Of a stretch of DNA of 46,212 nucleotides, positions 6,436 to 16,500 are shown piece after piece. Location: NCBI GenBank assembly GCA_900554455.1, contig USHT01000001.1, positions 1-46,212 on the forward strand, read 5' to 3'. The position numbers were made by a program, and so were the translations under genes. This DNA comes from an uncultured Collinsella sp. Lineage in GTDB: Bacteria > Actinomycetota > Coriobacteriia > Coriobacteriales > Coriobacteriaceae. Below the pieces are notes generated by a model. That model was not told the origin of the DNA and did not search any database. It saw nothing but the letters and a program-made list of their open reading frames with translations. Position 1 is the stretch's first letter. Each line of letters opens with the position of its first letter.

Positions 6436-7488
6436 CTATGCGTTCTTCTGAACTTTGAAGCGCTGCTTCAGCTGTCCGCAAGCGGCGTCAATATCGTTAC
6501 CACGGGAGTTACGAATCGTGGTCTCGATGCCACGGGACTCAAGACGACGCTGAAGATCCTCAACCTTATGAATCGGCGACGGCTTGAGCGGGCTGCCCTC
6601 GATGTCGTTAAGCTGGATCAGGTTAACGTGGCACAACGTTCCCTCGCAGAAGTCGCAGAGCGCCTGCATTTCGGGATTCGTATCGTTGACGCCTTCGATC
6701 ATGGCATACTCATAGGTCGGGCGGCGGCCAGTCTTCTCGGTGTAGAGCTGAAGCGCCTCGTGAAGGCGAAGCAGCGTGTACTTCTTAACACCGGGCATGA
6801 GTTTGTTGCGCGTCGACTGGATGGCGGAATGCAGGGAAACGGCAAGCGTGAACTGCTCGGGGATGTCGGCAAATTTGCGAATACCGGGAATAACGCCGCT
6901 GGTAGAGACGGTGAGGTGACGAGCGCCGATACCGATGCCATCGGGGTCGTTGAGGATTCGCAACGCCTTGAGAACCTCGTCGTAGTTGGCAAACGGCTCG
7001 CCCTGGCCCATGAAGACTACGCTCGTGGCGCGCTCGCCAAAGTCGTTGGATACATGAAGTACCTGGTCGACGATCTCTTGAGCGGTCAGAGAGCGCTTGA
7101 GGCCGTTGAGACCGGTAGCGCAAAAGGCACAGCCCATGCCACAGCCTGCCTGGGTGGAAACGCAGACGGAAAGTTTGTTACGACGGGGCATGCCGACGGT
7201 CTCGACGGAAACGCCGTCGTGGTACTCGAGCAGATACTTGCGAGAGCCATCTTTGGAAACCTGCTTGGTGAGTTCAGTCGGCGTGTCAAAGGCAAAAGCC
7301 TCTTTAAGCTGCTCGCGGAAAGCCTTGGGAAGGTTGGTCATATCGTCAAACGAACAAACGTTCTTCTCAAAGACCCATTCGATGAGCTGCTTCGCGCGGA
7401 AGGCGGGCTGGCCAAGCTCGGCCACGAGCTCGCGAATATCGTTTTGGCTCAAGTCGCGAATGTCCTGAGATTTAGTCCTGGGATTCAT
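6436..7488 (-). CDS. rlmN: dual-specificity RNA methyltransferase RlmN
   Basis: A 350-residue radical-SAM enzyme that makes m2A2503 in 23S rRNA and m2A37 in some tRNAs. The 4Fe-4S motif CGMGCAFC gives Cys116, Cys120 and Cys123. The second functional cysteine lies in the C-terminal SRGNDIDAACGQL segment (near 340), where RlmN forms the methyl-carrying thioether adduct. LSVCVSTQ and FMGQGEPFANYDEV are typical family stretches. Length is normal. It is transcribed opposite to its neighbours, with a terminator directly downstream. Confidence 0.96.
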   Translation of the reverse strand: MNPRTKSQDIRDLSQNDIRELVAELGQPAFRAKQLIEWVFEKNVCSFDDMTNLPKAFREQLKEAFAFDTPTELTKQVSKDGSRKYLLEYHDGVSVETVGMPRRNKLSVCVSTQAGCGMGCAFCATGLNGLKRSLTAQEIVDQVLHVSNDFGERATSVVFMGQGEPFANYDEVLKALRILNDPDGIGIGARHLTVSTSGVIPGIRKFADIPEQFTLAVSLHSAIQSTRNKLMPGVKKYTLLRLHEALQLYTEKTGRRPTYEYAMIEGVNDTNPEMQALCDFCEGTLCHVNLIQLNDIEGSPLKPSPIHKVEDLQRRLESRGIETTIRNSRGNDIDAACGQLKQRFKVQKNA

Positions 7489-7573
7489 GGAAGCCTTTCG
7501 ATTTTGGGGAAACGTAGAGGGTATCGCTACAATATGGTATCAGCTGCAGAAATTATAGAGGAGGAGTCTGCCC

Positions 7574-8539
7574 ATGCCGGGTAAAAGCCTAGAGAACATG
7601 CACGTAGCGGTCTTGGCGGGCGGTCATTCCGCTGAGCGCGAGATCTCGCTCAATTCGGGAAAGAACGTCGTGGTTGCCTTGAAGGAGGCCGGCTACACTT
7701 CGGTGGAGCTGCTCGACACGGCTGCCGATGATTTTATGGTAACCATGGCGACCGGCGGCTTTGACGTGGCGTTTATCGCCATGCACGGTGCCGGCGGCGA
7801 GGATGGCGCCATGCAGGGCGCCATGGAGACCCTGGGTATCCCCTACACGGCCTCGGGCGTGCTTGCCAGCGCCTGCGGTGCCGACAAGGAGGTCTCTAAG
7901 CTCTTGTACGCCAAGGCGGGCATCCCCATTGCCCCCGGCCTCGCGCTCGAGGTGGGCGATGAAGTCGATATCGATCATATCGTCGAGGTTTGTGGCGAGC
8001 GCTGCTTTGTGAAGCCGGCCGTCAACGGTTCCAGCTATGGCATTTCCCTGGTCCATGAGCCCTCCGAGCTGCCCGCGGCAATCGCCAAGGCGTTTGCGTA
8101 CGGCGACAAAGTGCTGGTCGAGAAGTGCATCGAGGGTACCGAGATCACCGTCGGCGTGTACGGCGAGGACGACGTGCGCGCTCTGCCAATTGTCGAGATT
8201 CGTAAGCCCGAGGACTGCGAGTTCTACGATCTGGACGTGAAGTATGTCGACCCTACGGACATCCATCGCATTCCGGCGCAGATTTCACCCGAGAATTACA
8301 CTCGCGCTCAGGAGCTTGCCTGCGCTGCTCACAAGGCCCTCGGTTGCCTGGGTATCTCGCGCAGCGACTTTATTGTGAGTGAGGACGGCCCCGTCATCCT
8401 CGAGACCAATACCATTCCCGGCATGACCGATACGTCGCTGTATCCGGATGAGATCCGCCACACCGACGACATGACGTTCCCGCAGGTCTGTGACAGCCTG
8501 ATCCGTATGGGCCTTCGTCGAGCGGGCATTGCATGCTAA
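7574..8539 (+). CDS. ddl: D-alanine--D-alanine ligase
   Basis: A 321-residue ATP-grasp ligase that joins two D-alanines for peptidoglycan precursors in the cytoplasm. The N-terminal VLAGGHSAEREISLNSGKNV is the classic Ddl signature. Later motifs are AMHGAGGEDGAMQGAMETLGIPYT, EKCIEGTEITVGVYG, and the Mg/ATP site VILETNTIPGMTDTSL with the conserved asparagine and glutamate. GAGGAGG precedes the ATG. Its last 7 bp overlap the dinG-type gene, implying co-transcription. Confidence 0.96.
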   Translation: MPGKSLENMHVAVLAGGHSAEREISLNSGKNVVVALKEAGYTSVELLDTAADDFMVTMATGGFDVAFIAMHGAGGEDGAMQGAMETLGIPYTASGVLASACGADKEVSKLLYAKAGIPIAPGLALEVGDEVDIDHIVEVCGERCFVKPAVNGSSYGISLVHEPSELPAAIAKAFAYGDKVLVEKCIEGTEITVGVYGEDDVRALPIVEIRKPEDCEFYDLDVKYVDPTDIHRIPAQISPENYTRAQELACAAHKALGCLGISRSDFIVSEDGPVILETNTIPGMTDTSLYPDEIRHTDDMTFPQVCDSLIRMGLRRAGIAC

Positions 8540-11427
8540 TCGAGGACGCGGTTTCGTCAGGAACGCCGCAGTTTGTCATCGACTCCTATGCCACGCTTGC
8601 CGAGCGCGCCAAAACGCAGTCCTTCGGCCTTATCGAGGAAGATGTGATCGTCCTCGATACCGAGACCACAGGTCTTTCGGTGCAGGACAATGAGCTGATC
8701 GAGATCTCGGCGGCCCGTCTTTCGGGCCGCGAGATCGTCGACCGCTTCGATACCTTCGTGCATCCCAAACAGCTGATTCCCGCCGAGATTACCGAGCTCA
8801 CGAGCATTACAAATGCCGATGTGGCAGATGCCCCGTCGGCCGTTGAGGCCGTAGCCGCTCTCGCCGATTTTGTCGGTGGTTGCCCGGTAATCGCACATAA
8901 CGCCACGTTCGACCGCTCGTTTATCGAGTCGGTCAAAGGCGGCGTCAACGTGAGCGATATTTGGATCGATTCGCTGGCGCTGTCGCGCATCGCGCTTCCG
9001 CGCCTGGCCTCGCACAAGCTGTCTTTTATGGCCGATCTGTTTGGCTGTGACTCGGTATCACACCGTGCCAATGCCGACGTCGACGCCCTGTGTGGCGTAT
9101 GGCGCGTGTTGCTCGTGGCACTCACCGACTTGCCTCAGGGCCTCATGGCGCGCCTAGCCGACATGCATCCGGACGTGCCTTGGTCCTATCGTCCAATCTT
9201 CTCATTCTTGGCGGGGCAGAACCCTGGTTCTATCTTCTCTCTCAGCGCCGCTCGTGCTGACGTTCTCAAGGCCGATCGCGCCGACGATCGGGTGGACGCC
9301 GACGAACTGCCGGTACTCAAGATGCCGAGTCGTGAGGAGATTGAGGCAGACTATGCGCCAGGTGGCCTGGTCAATCGCATGTATCCCACCTACGAGCCGC
9401 GTGATGAGCAGATCGCGATGGCGCTCGAGGTCCGCGATGCGCTGGTCACGGGCACTCATCGTGTAATTGAGGCGGGCACGGGCGTCGGCAAATCGATGGC
9501 CTATCTGGTACCTTTTGCCGAGGCAGCGCGCCGTAACAACATCACGGTTGGTATTGCGACCAAATCGAACAATCTTGCCGACCAGCTCATGTACCATGAG
9601 CTGCCAAAACTTGCCGAGCAACTGGACGGTGGCCTGTCATTTTGCGCTCTCAAGGGGTATGACCACTATCCGTGCCTGCGCAAGCTTGAGCGCATGAGCC
9701 GCGGCCAGGTCGAGATTACCACCAAGCGCGATCCGGCGGACACGCTCACGGCGGTCGCGGTCATTATGGCGTACGTCTGCCAATCAGCCGATGGCGACCT
9801 CGACTCACTTGGCATTCGGTGGCGCAGCGTCAACCGCCCCGACTTTACGACGGCCTCGCGCGAGTGTGCTCGTCGCCTCTGCCCGTTTTTCCCTGATAAA
9901 TGTTTGGTCCACGGTGCTCGCCGTCGTGCGGCGCATGCCGATGTGGTGGTCACCAACCATTCCCTGCTGTTCCGCAATGTCGCGGCCGAGGGCAGGATTT
10001 TGCCTCCGATTCGTCATTGGGTAATCGACGAGGCTCATTCTATCGAGCGCGAGGCGCGCCGTCAGTGGGCACGCGTGGTGTCGGCGGACGAATCACGCGT
10101 TCTGTTTGAGCGCCTGGGTGGCTCGAGCACCGGCGCGCTAAGCCAGGTTTCCCGTGATTTGGCAACCTCCGAGGGCTCTACGCTCTATCTGGGCCTTACT
10201 GCCAAGGCGACGTCGACGGTTGCGCGCGCGAGCATGGCAATCGCCGACGTGTTCGATGGCGTTCGCGAGCTCGGCCGCCGTGCCCGTGGGGGTTATGACA
10301 ATGCCAATCTATGGATTGGCCCCGAGCTGCGCGAATCTGACGACTGGCATGATTTCTTACAGTCGGCCTACGCTGCCATCGACGCATTGGAACAAGCTGA
10401 CAAGAGCGTCGATGCGCTGGTGCAAGCCGTCGCCGCCGACAAGCCCGAGGTTGTTGTCGACCTGGGTGATATCTCGCGCCGCCTGCACGAGCTGGCCGAG
10501 AACCTCAAACTCATCATTGATGGCACCGATGAACACTACGTGTATTCGCTGCAGGTCAATCGCAGGTTGCGTGCCGGCGGAGAGTCAATGACCGCAGAGC
10601 GCATCGACATTGGCGAGGCCTTGGCAACCGAGTGGCTGCCCGAGGTTCACACGGCTATCTTTGCCTCGGCGACCATGACGGTGTCCAAAAGCTTTGAACA
10701 CTTTAACCACGCGGTCGGCCTCGATCGCATCGGTGCTTCGACATCCTCATCGCTGCACTTAGACTCGAGCTACGACTTTGATTCGAACATGGCCGTAGTC
10801 GTTGCGGGCGATATCCCCGATCCGCGCGATCGCGAGAGCTATCTTACGGCGCTCGAGCGCGTGCTGGTCGACGCCCATCTTGCCATGGGCGGATCGGTGC
10901 TCACACTGTTCACCAATCGGCGCGACATGGAAGACCTGTACGCCCGCGTTGAACCCAAGATGGCCCGTGCGGGTCTGGAGCTCGACTGCCAGCAGCGCAA
11001 CTCATCTCCTCGTCGCCTGCGCGACCGGTTTATCAACGAGCCGACCTCGTCGCTTTTTGCTCTTAAGGCCTTTTGGGAGGGATTCGACGCCAGCGGCGAG
11101 ACGCTGCGTTGCGTCATCATTCCCAAGCTGCCGTTCTCGAGCCCCATGGACCCGCTCTCGTGCGAGCGCAACCTGCGCGAAGACCGCGCTTGGGCGCGCT
11201 ATTCGCTGCCCGAGGCGGTGCTCGAGGTCAAGCAGGCGGCCGGCCGCCTTATCCGCTCGTCGACCGATTGCGGCGTGCTGATTCTGGCCGACCCGCGCCT
11301 GGTGACGAAGGGCTACGGAAAGAAGTTCTTAACGTCGCTGCCCACGAGCTCCTACCAGCGCATCGAATCGGCGCAGATCGGGCACTATCTGCAACTGTGG
11401 CGCGCACGCCACGAGCGGCGGCGCTAA
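8533..11427 (+). CDS. dinG: DinG-family helicase with N-terminal DEDD exonuclease
   Basis: A 964-residue fusion. Residues about 37-205 are a DnaQ-like 3'-5' exonuclease (VLDTETTG with Asp42 and Glu44, then HNATFDRSFI and HRANADVDAL). The rest is an XPD/DinG-type superfamily 2 DNA helicase: EAGTGVGKSMAYL (Walker A near 313-320), DEAH near 499-502, and later AFWEGFDASGETLRC and AAGRLIRSSTDCG. Four cysteines between motifs I and II (CALKGYDHYPC near 371-381, CARRLCPFFPDKC near 445-456) fit an Fe-S cluster, although not all need be ligands. This layout resembles exonuclease-fused DinG of Gram-positive bacteria. It overlaps ddl by 7 bp and meets the WYL gene tail-to-tail. Confidence 0.92.
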   Translation: MLIEDAVSSGTPQFVIDSYATLAERAKTQSFGLIEEDVIVLDTETTGLSVQDNELIEISAARLSGREIVDRFDTFVHPKQLIPAEITELTSITNADVADAPSAVEAVAALADFVGGCPVIAHNATFDRSFIESVKGGVNVSDIWIDSLALSRIALPRLASHKLSFMADLFGCDSVSHRANADVDALCGVWRVLLVALTDLPQGLMARLADMHPDVPWSYRPIFSFLAGQNPGSIFSLSAARADVLKADRADDRVDADELPVLKMPSREEIEADYAPGGLVNRMYPTYEPRDEQIAMALEVRDALVTGTHRVIEAGTGVGKSMAYLVPFAEAARRNNITVGIATKSNNLADQLMYHELPKLAEQLDGGLSFCALKGYDHYPCLRKLERMSRGQVEITTKRDPADTLTAVAVIMAYVCQSADGDLDSLGIRWRSVNRPDFTTASRECARRLCPFFPDKCLVHGARRRAAHADVVVTNHSLLFRNVAAEGRILPPIRHWVIDEAHSIEREARRQWARVVSADESRVLFERLGGSSTGALSQVSRDLATSEGSTLYLGLTAKATSTVARASMAIADVFDGVRELGRRARGGYDNANLWIGPELRESDDWHDFLQSAYAAIDALEQADKSVDALVQAVAADKPEVVVDLGDISRRLHELAENLKLIIDGTDEHYVYSLQVNRRLRAGGESMTAERIDIGEALATEWLPEVHTAIFASATMTVSKSFEHFNHAVGLDRIGASTSSSLHLDSSYDFDSNMAVVVAGDIPDPRDRESYLTALERVLVDAHLAMGGSVLTLFTNRRDMEDLYARVEPKMARAGLELDCQQRNSSPRRLRDRFINEPTSSLFALKAFWEGFDASGETLRCVIIPKLPFSSPMDPLSCERNLREDRAWARYSLPEAVLEVKQAAGRLIRSSTDCGVLILADPRLVTKGYGKKFLTSLPTSSYQRIESAQIGHYLQLWRARHERRR

Positions 11428-12341
11428 AGCGGACAGACGAGGGTTTTTGCCATATCGCACAGACGCTTTGACAGGGCGGGGTCATCCAAGATGCGGATGG
11501 CTCCGCCCGCTGCGATTACCTGGCTCAGTAGCCAACGCTCGGAGCCGTAATGCACGGTTACCGTTGCCATGTCTGCTCCGCTGCGCTCGATTAGGGTGAT
11601 GCCGGCCCAGTCCAGATGCTCCGCCATATCGAATGGCATCAAGAGCTTTGCACTACGCTGCGTCCGGGCAAGGGAATCGTGGAGGGATGCGACGTCCGGT
11701 GCGTGAGGCACGACGGAGTCTTCCGTCAAGGCGAGTCCCTCGATTTTATCCATGCGATAGGTGCGCTGCTCATCGACTGCGATGTCCCAGGCAATCAGGT
11801 ATGTTTGGTCGCCGTTTGCCGTAATGCGCAAGGGGTCGACCAGACGCTCGCGTGGCCGTGCATCGTCCATCGAGCGATACGAGATACGACAGCGAACGCC
11901 GTCCTGAATGGCGCAGCTCAGCTGCTGCCAGTGCGACCCGCGGTTGACGGTGTCAAAGACGCGCTGGTTATAGCCGAGCTCTTCGGGTAGAAGAGCAGAT
12001 CGAATCCGAGCCGCCGTCTGCGGTTCGATCCCCAACGATTCAAGTTCATGGTTGAGCACAGCGCCCTCGGCGGCACTCAGGCGCAGCGGTAGCACACGCC
12101 CGGCGTCACCGGTGAGGACCACACGCTCGCCGTGGCATTCGCAGATGATGCGCGCGCCCGATTCTCGGTCCGCGAGCGTCGAGACGATCTCGAGAATCTC
12201 GTCGAGCGACACCCCCGTGATGTTAAAGCGACTGCAAATCTCGGTTCGAGTCATGCCGTTCTCGCCGGCGGCGTAGAGGGCCTCCATGATGTCGATGGCG
12301 CGCGAGAGCCTCTGCTCGCTGGTGAGTTTACGCACGGGCAT
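11424..12341 (-). CDS. WYL-domain transcriptional regulator (second of pair)
   Basis: A 305-residue regulator. The N-terminal region (LSRAIDIMEALYAAGENGMTRTEICSRFN) is a winged helix-turn-helix-like DNA-binding segment. A middle WYL domain contains RISYRSMDDARPRERLVDPLRI and TYLIAWDIAVDEQRTYRMDKI. The C-terminus is a WYL-associated region. WYL domains bind ligands or nucleic acids in DNA-damage and stress regulators. It overlaps the preceding WYL gene by 14 bp, the same arrangement as actinobacterial PafB-PafC pairs. Its 3' end overlaps the dinG-type gene by 4 bp on the opposite strand. The target genes are unknown. Confidence 0.88.
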   Translation of the reverse strand: MPVRKLTSEQRLSRAIDIMEALYAAGENGMTRTEICSRFNITGVSLDEILEIVSTLADRESGARIICECHGERVVLTGDAGRVLPLRLSAAEGAVLNHELESLGIEPQTAARIRSALLPEELGYNQRVFDTVNRGSHWQQLSCAIQDGVRCRISYRSMDDARPRERLVDPLRITANGDQTYLIAWDIAVDEQRTYRMDKIEGLALTEDSVVPHAPDVASLHDSLARTQRSAKLLMPFDMAEHLDWAGITLIERSGADMATVTVHYGSERWLLSQVIAAGGAIRILDDPALSKRLCDMAKTLVCPL

Positions 12342-13350
12342 GCTCGTGCACCGTCCTTTCTATGAGGTGGTTCCACGCCTGCTTGAGCGATTTGGGGGCC
12401 ATGGGCCTCATGCCGTCCATGGCGTGGGCCATGCAAAATGAGGCGGCGGCTTCAAGGTCACGCACGTCAACGGTCCAGGTCCATCCCAAATCGGTGTGTG
12501 CGAGCTCGCCGCGCCCGCGCGTGAGACCGTTGATCATATCGATCTGCGTCTGAGGGGCGAACGAGAACGTAGCTGCAACGGGCGGTCGGTCGGCAAAATC
12601 GAATTCAAAGAACAGATAGTCGTTGAGATTGAAGTCTGCAGGGATGGCGTAGGCCTTCGAAGGACGCCAAGCGCGAACGATACGGTCGCAGCGGAATGTC
12701 CTGATGTCGTCGGTGACATTGTCGAGGCCGCAGAAGTACGCCACGCCCTCGCGCTCGAACATGCCGTAGACGCAGGCGGTACGTTCTTTCTGCTCGCCGC
12801 GTCCGTTCTGATATAAAAATCGCAGCGCGCATCGCTCGGCAAAGGCGCTCCATACCGCATCGACGGTGGGAGAGCGGCGGATCGGTGCTTCGTCCACCGC
12901 CGACATGCCGGTGAGGTAGGCAATTTTGGAGCGAATATCGGCAAGCGGCGCGGCAAAGGTGGAAGAGCCGGCCGCTAGCGTCTGGTCGATGGCGTTGAGT
13001 AGGATGTCGGCGTCGTCTGCGGTGATGAGGCCGCCTGCTGCAAAGGTGTGCTCGCGGTCGATTGTCCACGAGCTTTCCTCGGTCTCCTGCGCACCGGCGG
13101 GGCGAACCTCCTTGATTAAGATGCCACGCTCGAGCAGTTTGTCACGATCGCGCCGAAACTTGCGCTTATCCGAGTCGATGTTGCCGGAGCCATATCCCAG
13201 GTCGGAATCCAAGACGATCTGCTCGGTCGTCAGCGGTTCGGGGGAGCTGTTGAGCACAAAGAAAAGATTGAGGATGCGCTGAGCCGTTTTATCGAAACCG
13301 GGCTCCGAACTTCCCTTTTTAATTGTCGCGGTCGCGTCGCTTGCCGTCAT
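12328..13350 (-). CDS. WYL-domain transcriptional regulator (first of pair)
   Basis: A 340-residue paralogue of the downstream regulator. The N-terminus (AQRILNLFFVLNSSPEPLTTEQIVLDSDLGYG) looks like a helix-turn-helix with a DeoR-like segment (KRKFRRDRDKLLERGILI). The WYL domain follows (RCALRFLYQNGRGEQKERTACVYGMF and VAYFCGLDNVTDDIRTFRCDRI). A C-terminal region contains LGWTWTVDVRDLEAAASFC. It is the promoter-proximal gene of the pair; the 198-bp gap to the divergent M28-like gene must hold both promoters. A heteromeric PafBC-like complex is plausible, by inference only. Confidence 0.87.
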   Translation of the reverse strand: MTASDATATIKKGSSEPGFDKTAQRILNLFFVLNSSPEPLTTEQIVLDSDLGYGSGNIDSDKRKFRRDRDKLLERGILIKEVRPAGAQETEESSWTIDREHTFAAGGLITADDADILLNAIDQTLAAGSSTFAAPLADIRSKIAYLTGMSAVDEAPIRRSPTVDAVWSAFAERCALRFLYQNGRGEQKERTACVYGMFEREGVAYFCGLDNVTDDIRTFRCDRIVRAWRPSKAYAIPADFNLNDYLFFEFDFADRPPVAATFSFAPQTQIDMINGLTRGRGELAHTDLGWTWTVDVRDLEAAASFCMAHAMDGMRPMAPKSLKQAWNHLIERTVHEHARA

Positions 13351-13548
13351 AGAGTCCTCGCATGAGAAGGTGGTTTGCTGCCATGATTTTAGTCCGATAT
13401 GGAGATTAGGCTATATCCTTGTCCGCTCGGGGCGTTAAGATGGCCCGATTTCGGTCGTTTGCGCTCGCTCGGGGTATACTTTCGACTATATACGGTTCTA
13501 ATGTGCATGCATTGGGCCTATTTGTCGGATTATGGATGTGGAGCGCAC

Positions 13549-16500
13549 ATGGCGAACACCCAGAACTATATTAACCACCTGCTGCAGAACACCGGCATTA
13601 CGCCGGCATGCAGCGAAGAAGAGCGCTTGGCTGCCGAGGATATCGCTCAGATCTTCCGCAACCACGGCTTTGATCCCGAGGTTCAGGAGTTCAATGCCCC
13701 GGCGCCCAGTAGGTTGGCATTTGCCGTTACCGGTATTCTTGCGTTTGCCGGCGCCCTGCTGATGGGCATCGGCGGCGGTATCGGCTTGGTCGGCACCTTG
13801 CTGGCCGTTGTCGGCGCCGTTCTTTACGTGCTCGAGCGCACGGGCCACCCCGTGGTTTCGCGCCTGGGCAAGACGGGCGTGAGCCAAAATGTCATCGCCT
13901 ACCACAAGGCCTCGGGCCCGCTTGCGTCTCCGCGCAACCGCCCGGTGGTCGTTGTCGCACACTACGACTCTCCCCGCGCTGAGCTGCTTGCCCGCGAGCC
14001 TTATGCTTCGTATCGTGCGCTCATCGCCAAGCTGTTGCCCGTTGCCACGGTTGCCCCTGCTGCCGTTGCTATCCTGCGTATCCTGCCGCTCCCCGGCGCG
14101 CTCAAGGTTCTGCTGTGGATTGTCGCGATCCTCGCTTCCCTCGTTGCACTTGCCAACGCGGCAAACATCATCTCTAACCGCCACATTCTTCCCTATACGT
14201 CCGGCGCGGTGTGCAACAAGTCTTCTGTCGCCGCTATGCTCGGCGTTATGGACAACGTTGCTCCCTTCCAGGGCGAAAACGAGTTTCCCGACGATGTTCC
14301 GTTCGATACCTATTTTGGGGAGCAAAAGCGTCGTGCCGAGGAAATGGCGCGCGCAGCGGCGGAGTATGCCGCGGCCCAGCAGCAAAACGACTACGGCAAC
14401 ACCATCGAGTATGAAGAGCCTACCTACGCCGAGGACGAGTTCGGTCAGCCGATTGCTCCCGACGCTCAAACCGAGCCCGAACAGGGCGAGGCTTTTGACG
14501 AGCAGATCGAGGGCTTTGAGGGTGCGTCTGCCGACGAGACGCTGATTGGCGCCATCGTGCCCGAGGATCAGAATCAGGCTGTCCAGGCCGAAGAGTTCAA
14601 TGACGAGGTTCCCGCTGCTGAGCCGGCGGAGGAGCCTGCCGCGGCCGAGCCCAAGCTCTATCGCAACGCCGCCGGCAACATCCGCTTTGGTTCGGATGCC
14701 ATCCGTGCGCTCGGAATGCTTCCCGAGTCCTGCACGCTCGATTACGAGGAGGGCGAGGAGCCGATGTTTGAGCCCGAGCCTGCGCCCGTTGTCACTGCGG
14801 ATGATGAGTCTGCCGCGGTTACCGCTGCCGTTGCCGAGCCCGAGGCGGTGTCTGCGATCGATCCCGCGGCAGGATTGGACATTTTGGCTCCCGCCGCGCC
14901 GGCGCAAGACGTTGCGGACGAGTCTGACGACGATTACGTTGAACAGCCGAGGCGCGTGTCTTACGAGAGCGATACTGATTTCTCTGCCGAGATTCCCGCG
15001 GCAACGCCCCATGCCGATATTGCATCCGCGTTCTCTTCGATTGGCGCCAGCGCTTCCAGCTTCTTTAAGGGTGCGCTTGCAAAGGGCAGGAAATTTGTCG
15101 ACGATTTCGAGGAGAAGCGCGCTGCCGCACGCGAGGCTGCCGAGCAGGAGGCTATCGCTCAGCAGCAGGCAGCCGAGGCGGCACGTGAGCGCGCGGCGCA
15201 AGAGTTTGAGCAGAACGAGGCTATGCAGTCCGGGCCCGTCGACGCTGCCGAAGCTACGACGTCCTTTGAGTCCCAGCAACCGACGTCAGCGGATGTTGTT
15301 GAGGCAACAACGTCTTTCGAGGCTCAGCAGCACGTCGATAGCACCATGTCGTTTGATGCCGCGCAGTTCGATTCCACGATAACGTTTGAAAAGCAAGGCA
15401 CCGCAATTGCCGAGCCCCTTCCTGTTTCCGATGAGCAGGGCGACGCGGCGGGCGATGGCGAGCCCATTGATGCTGCCGAAATTCAGGATGCGACCGAGGA
15501 CGAGTCCGTCGAGGCCAACTCTGACGAAGAGCAATACGCGACAGCCGAGCAAGATGATTCGACCGAGGTCGAGCAGGAGGAAGTGCCTGCGGTTTCCGAG
15601 ACTCCCGAGACGGATGAGTCGAGGCCTTACTCCACGCAGATTTTCACCATGCCGACCCCGAGTGGTTCCGGTGCCACGGTTGCCAATGTTGCTCCCACCC
15701 AGGACGAAACGGTCGATTCCCTTATGGCCCAGATTTCCTCCCAGGCATCGCCGCGTCCGCAGATGAATGTTCCCGATCCGGCGTCGGCTCCGTCGCCTGC
15801 ACCTTCCTCGTCTCCGTTGGCTTCGGTCCCCGATCCGTCGCTGCCGTCGATGAAGCAGGCAAACGTTGCGTCTCGCACGTCGCTGTTCGACCTTCCCGAC
15901 CCCTCCGCACAGGCCAACGACCCCTTTGCTACCGCTCAGGGTCCCGAACCCACATCGGCACCCGTTGCGCCTCCTATGCCCGTTGCGTCGGGCGCTCAGC
16001 CGATCGAGACCATTTCGGCTCCCGCCCCGGCGGCACCCAAGTCTCGCAAGCGCGGCCTGGGCGGCCTGTTCGGTCGAAAAAAGAAAAACGAACAGGACAG
16101 CATGAGTGATTGGCTGGGCGTCGAAGACGATTACGATGCCAAGAAGTCCGGTCGCGGTATCGGTTCGTGGGATAACTTCGAGGACGATAACGATGGCTGG
16201 AAGGGCGGCGCTACGTCTTCCGATGGCGCTTCTTCCGAAGATATGCTCTCGGCTGTCGCCTCTATGGGCGATGATGAGCTGCTCGGTCACGATATCTGGT
16301 TTGTGGCAACGGGCGCCTCGGATTGTGATGGCGCCGGTATGAAGGCCTTCTTGGCTTCGCATCGCGATAAGCTCCGCGGCGTATTCTTTATCAATCTTGA
16401 ATCCGTCGGCGCCGGTAGGCTTTCGGTGGTGACGGTCGAGGGCGAACAACAACTGCTCAAGGGCGATCGCCGCATCATGAACCTGGTCAGCAAGGTCTGC

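Noticed and set aside
6358..7584. Long plus-strand open frame (408 codons) opposite rlmN
   Set aside because: It is a shadow of rlmN, which has full radical-SAM motifs on the other strand. The shadow has no family features or Shine-Dalgarno and runs through a terminator stem.
13498..15279. 593-codon minus-strand open frame across the M28-like gene
   Set aside because: The composition is a mirror of the Glu/Ala-rich plus-strand gene, and it has no start signal or recognisable motif.
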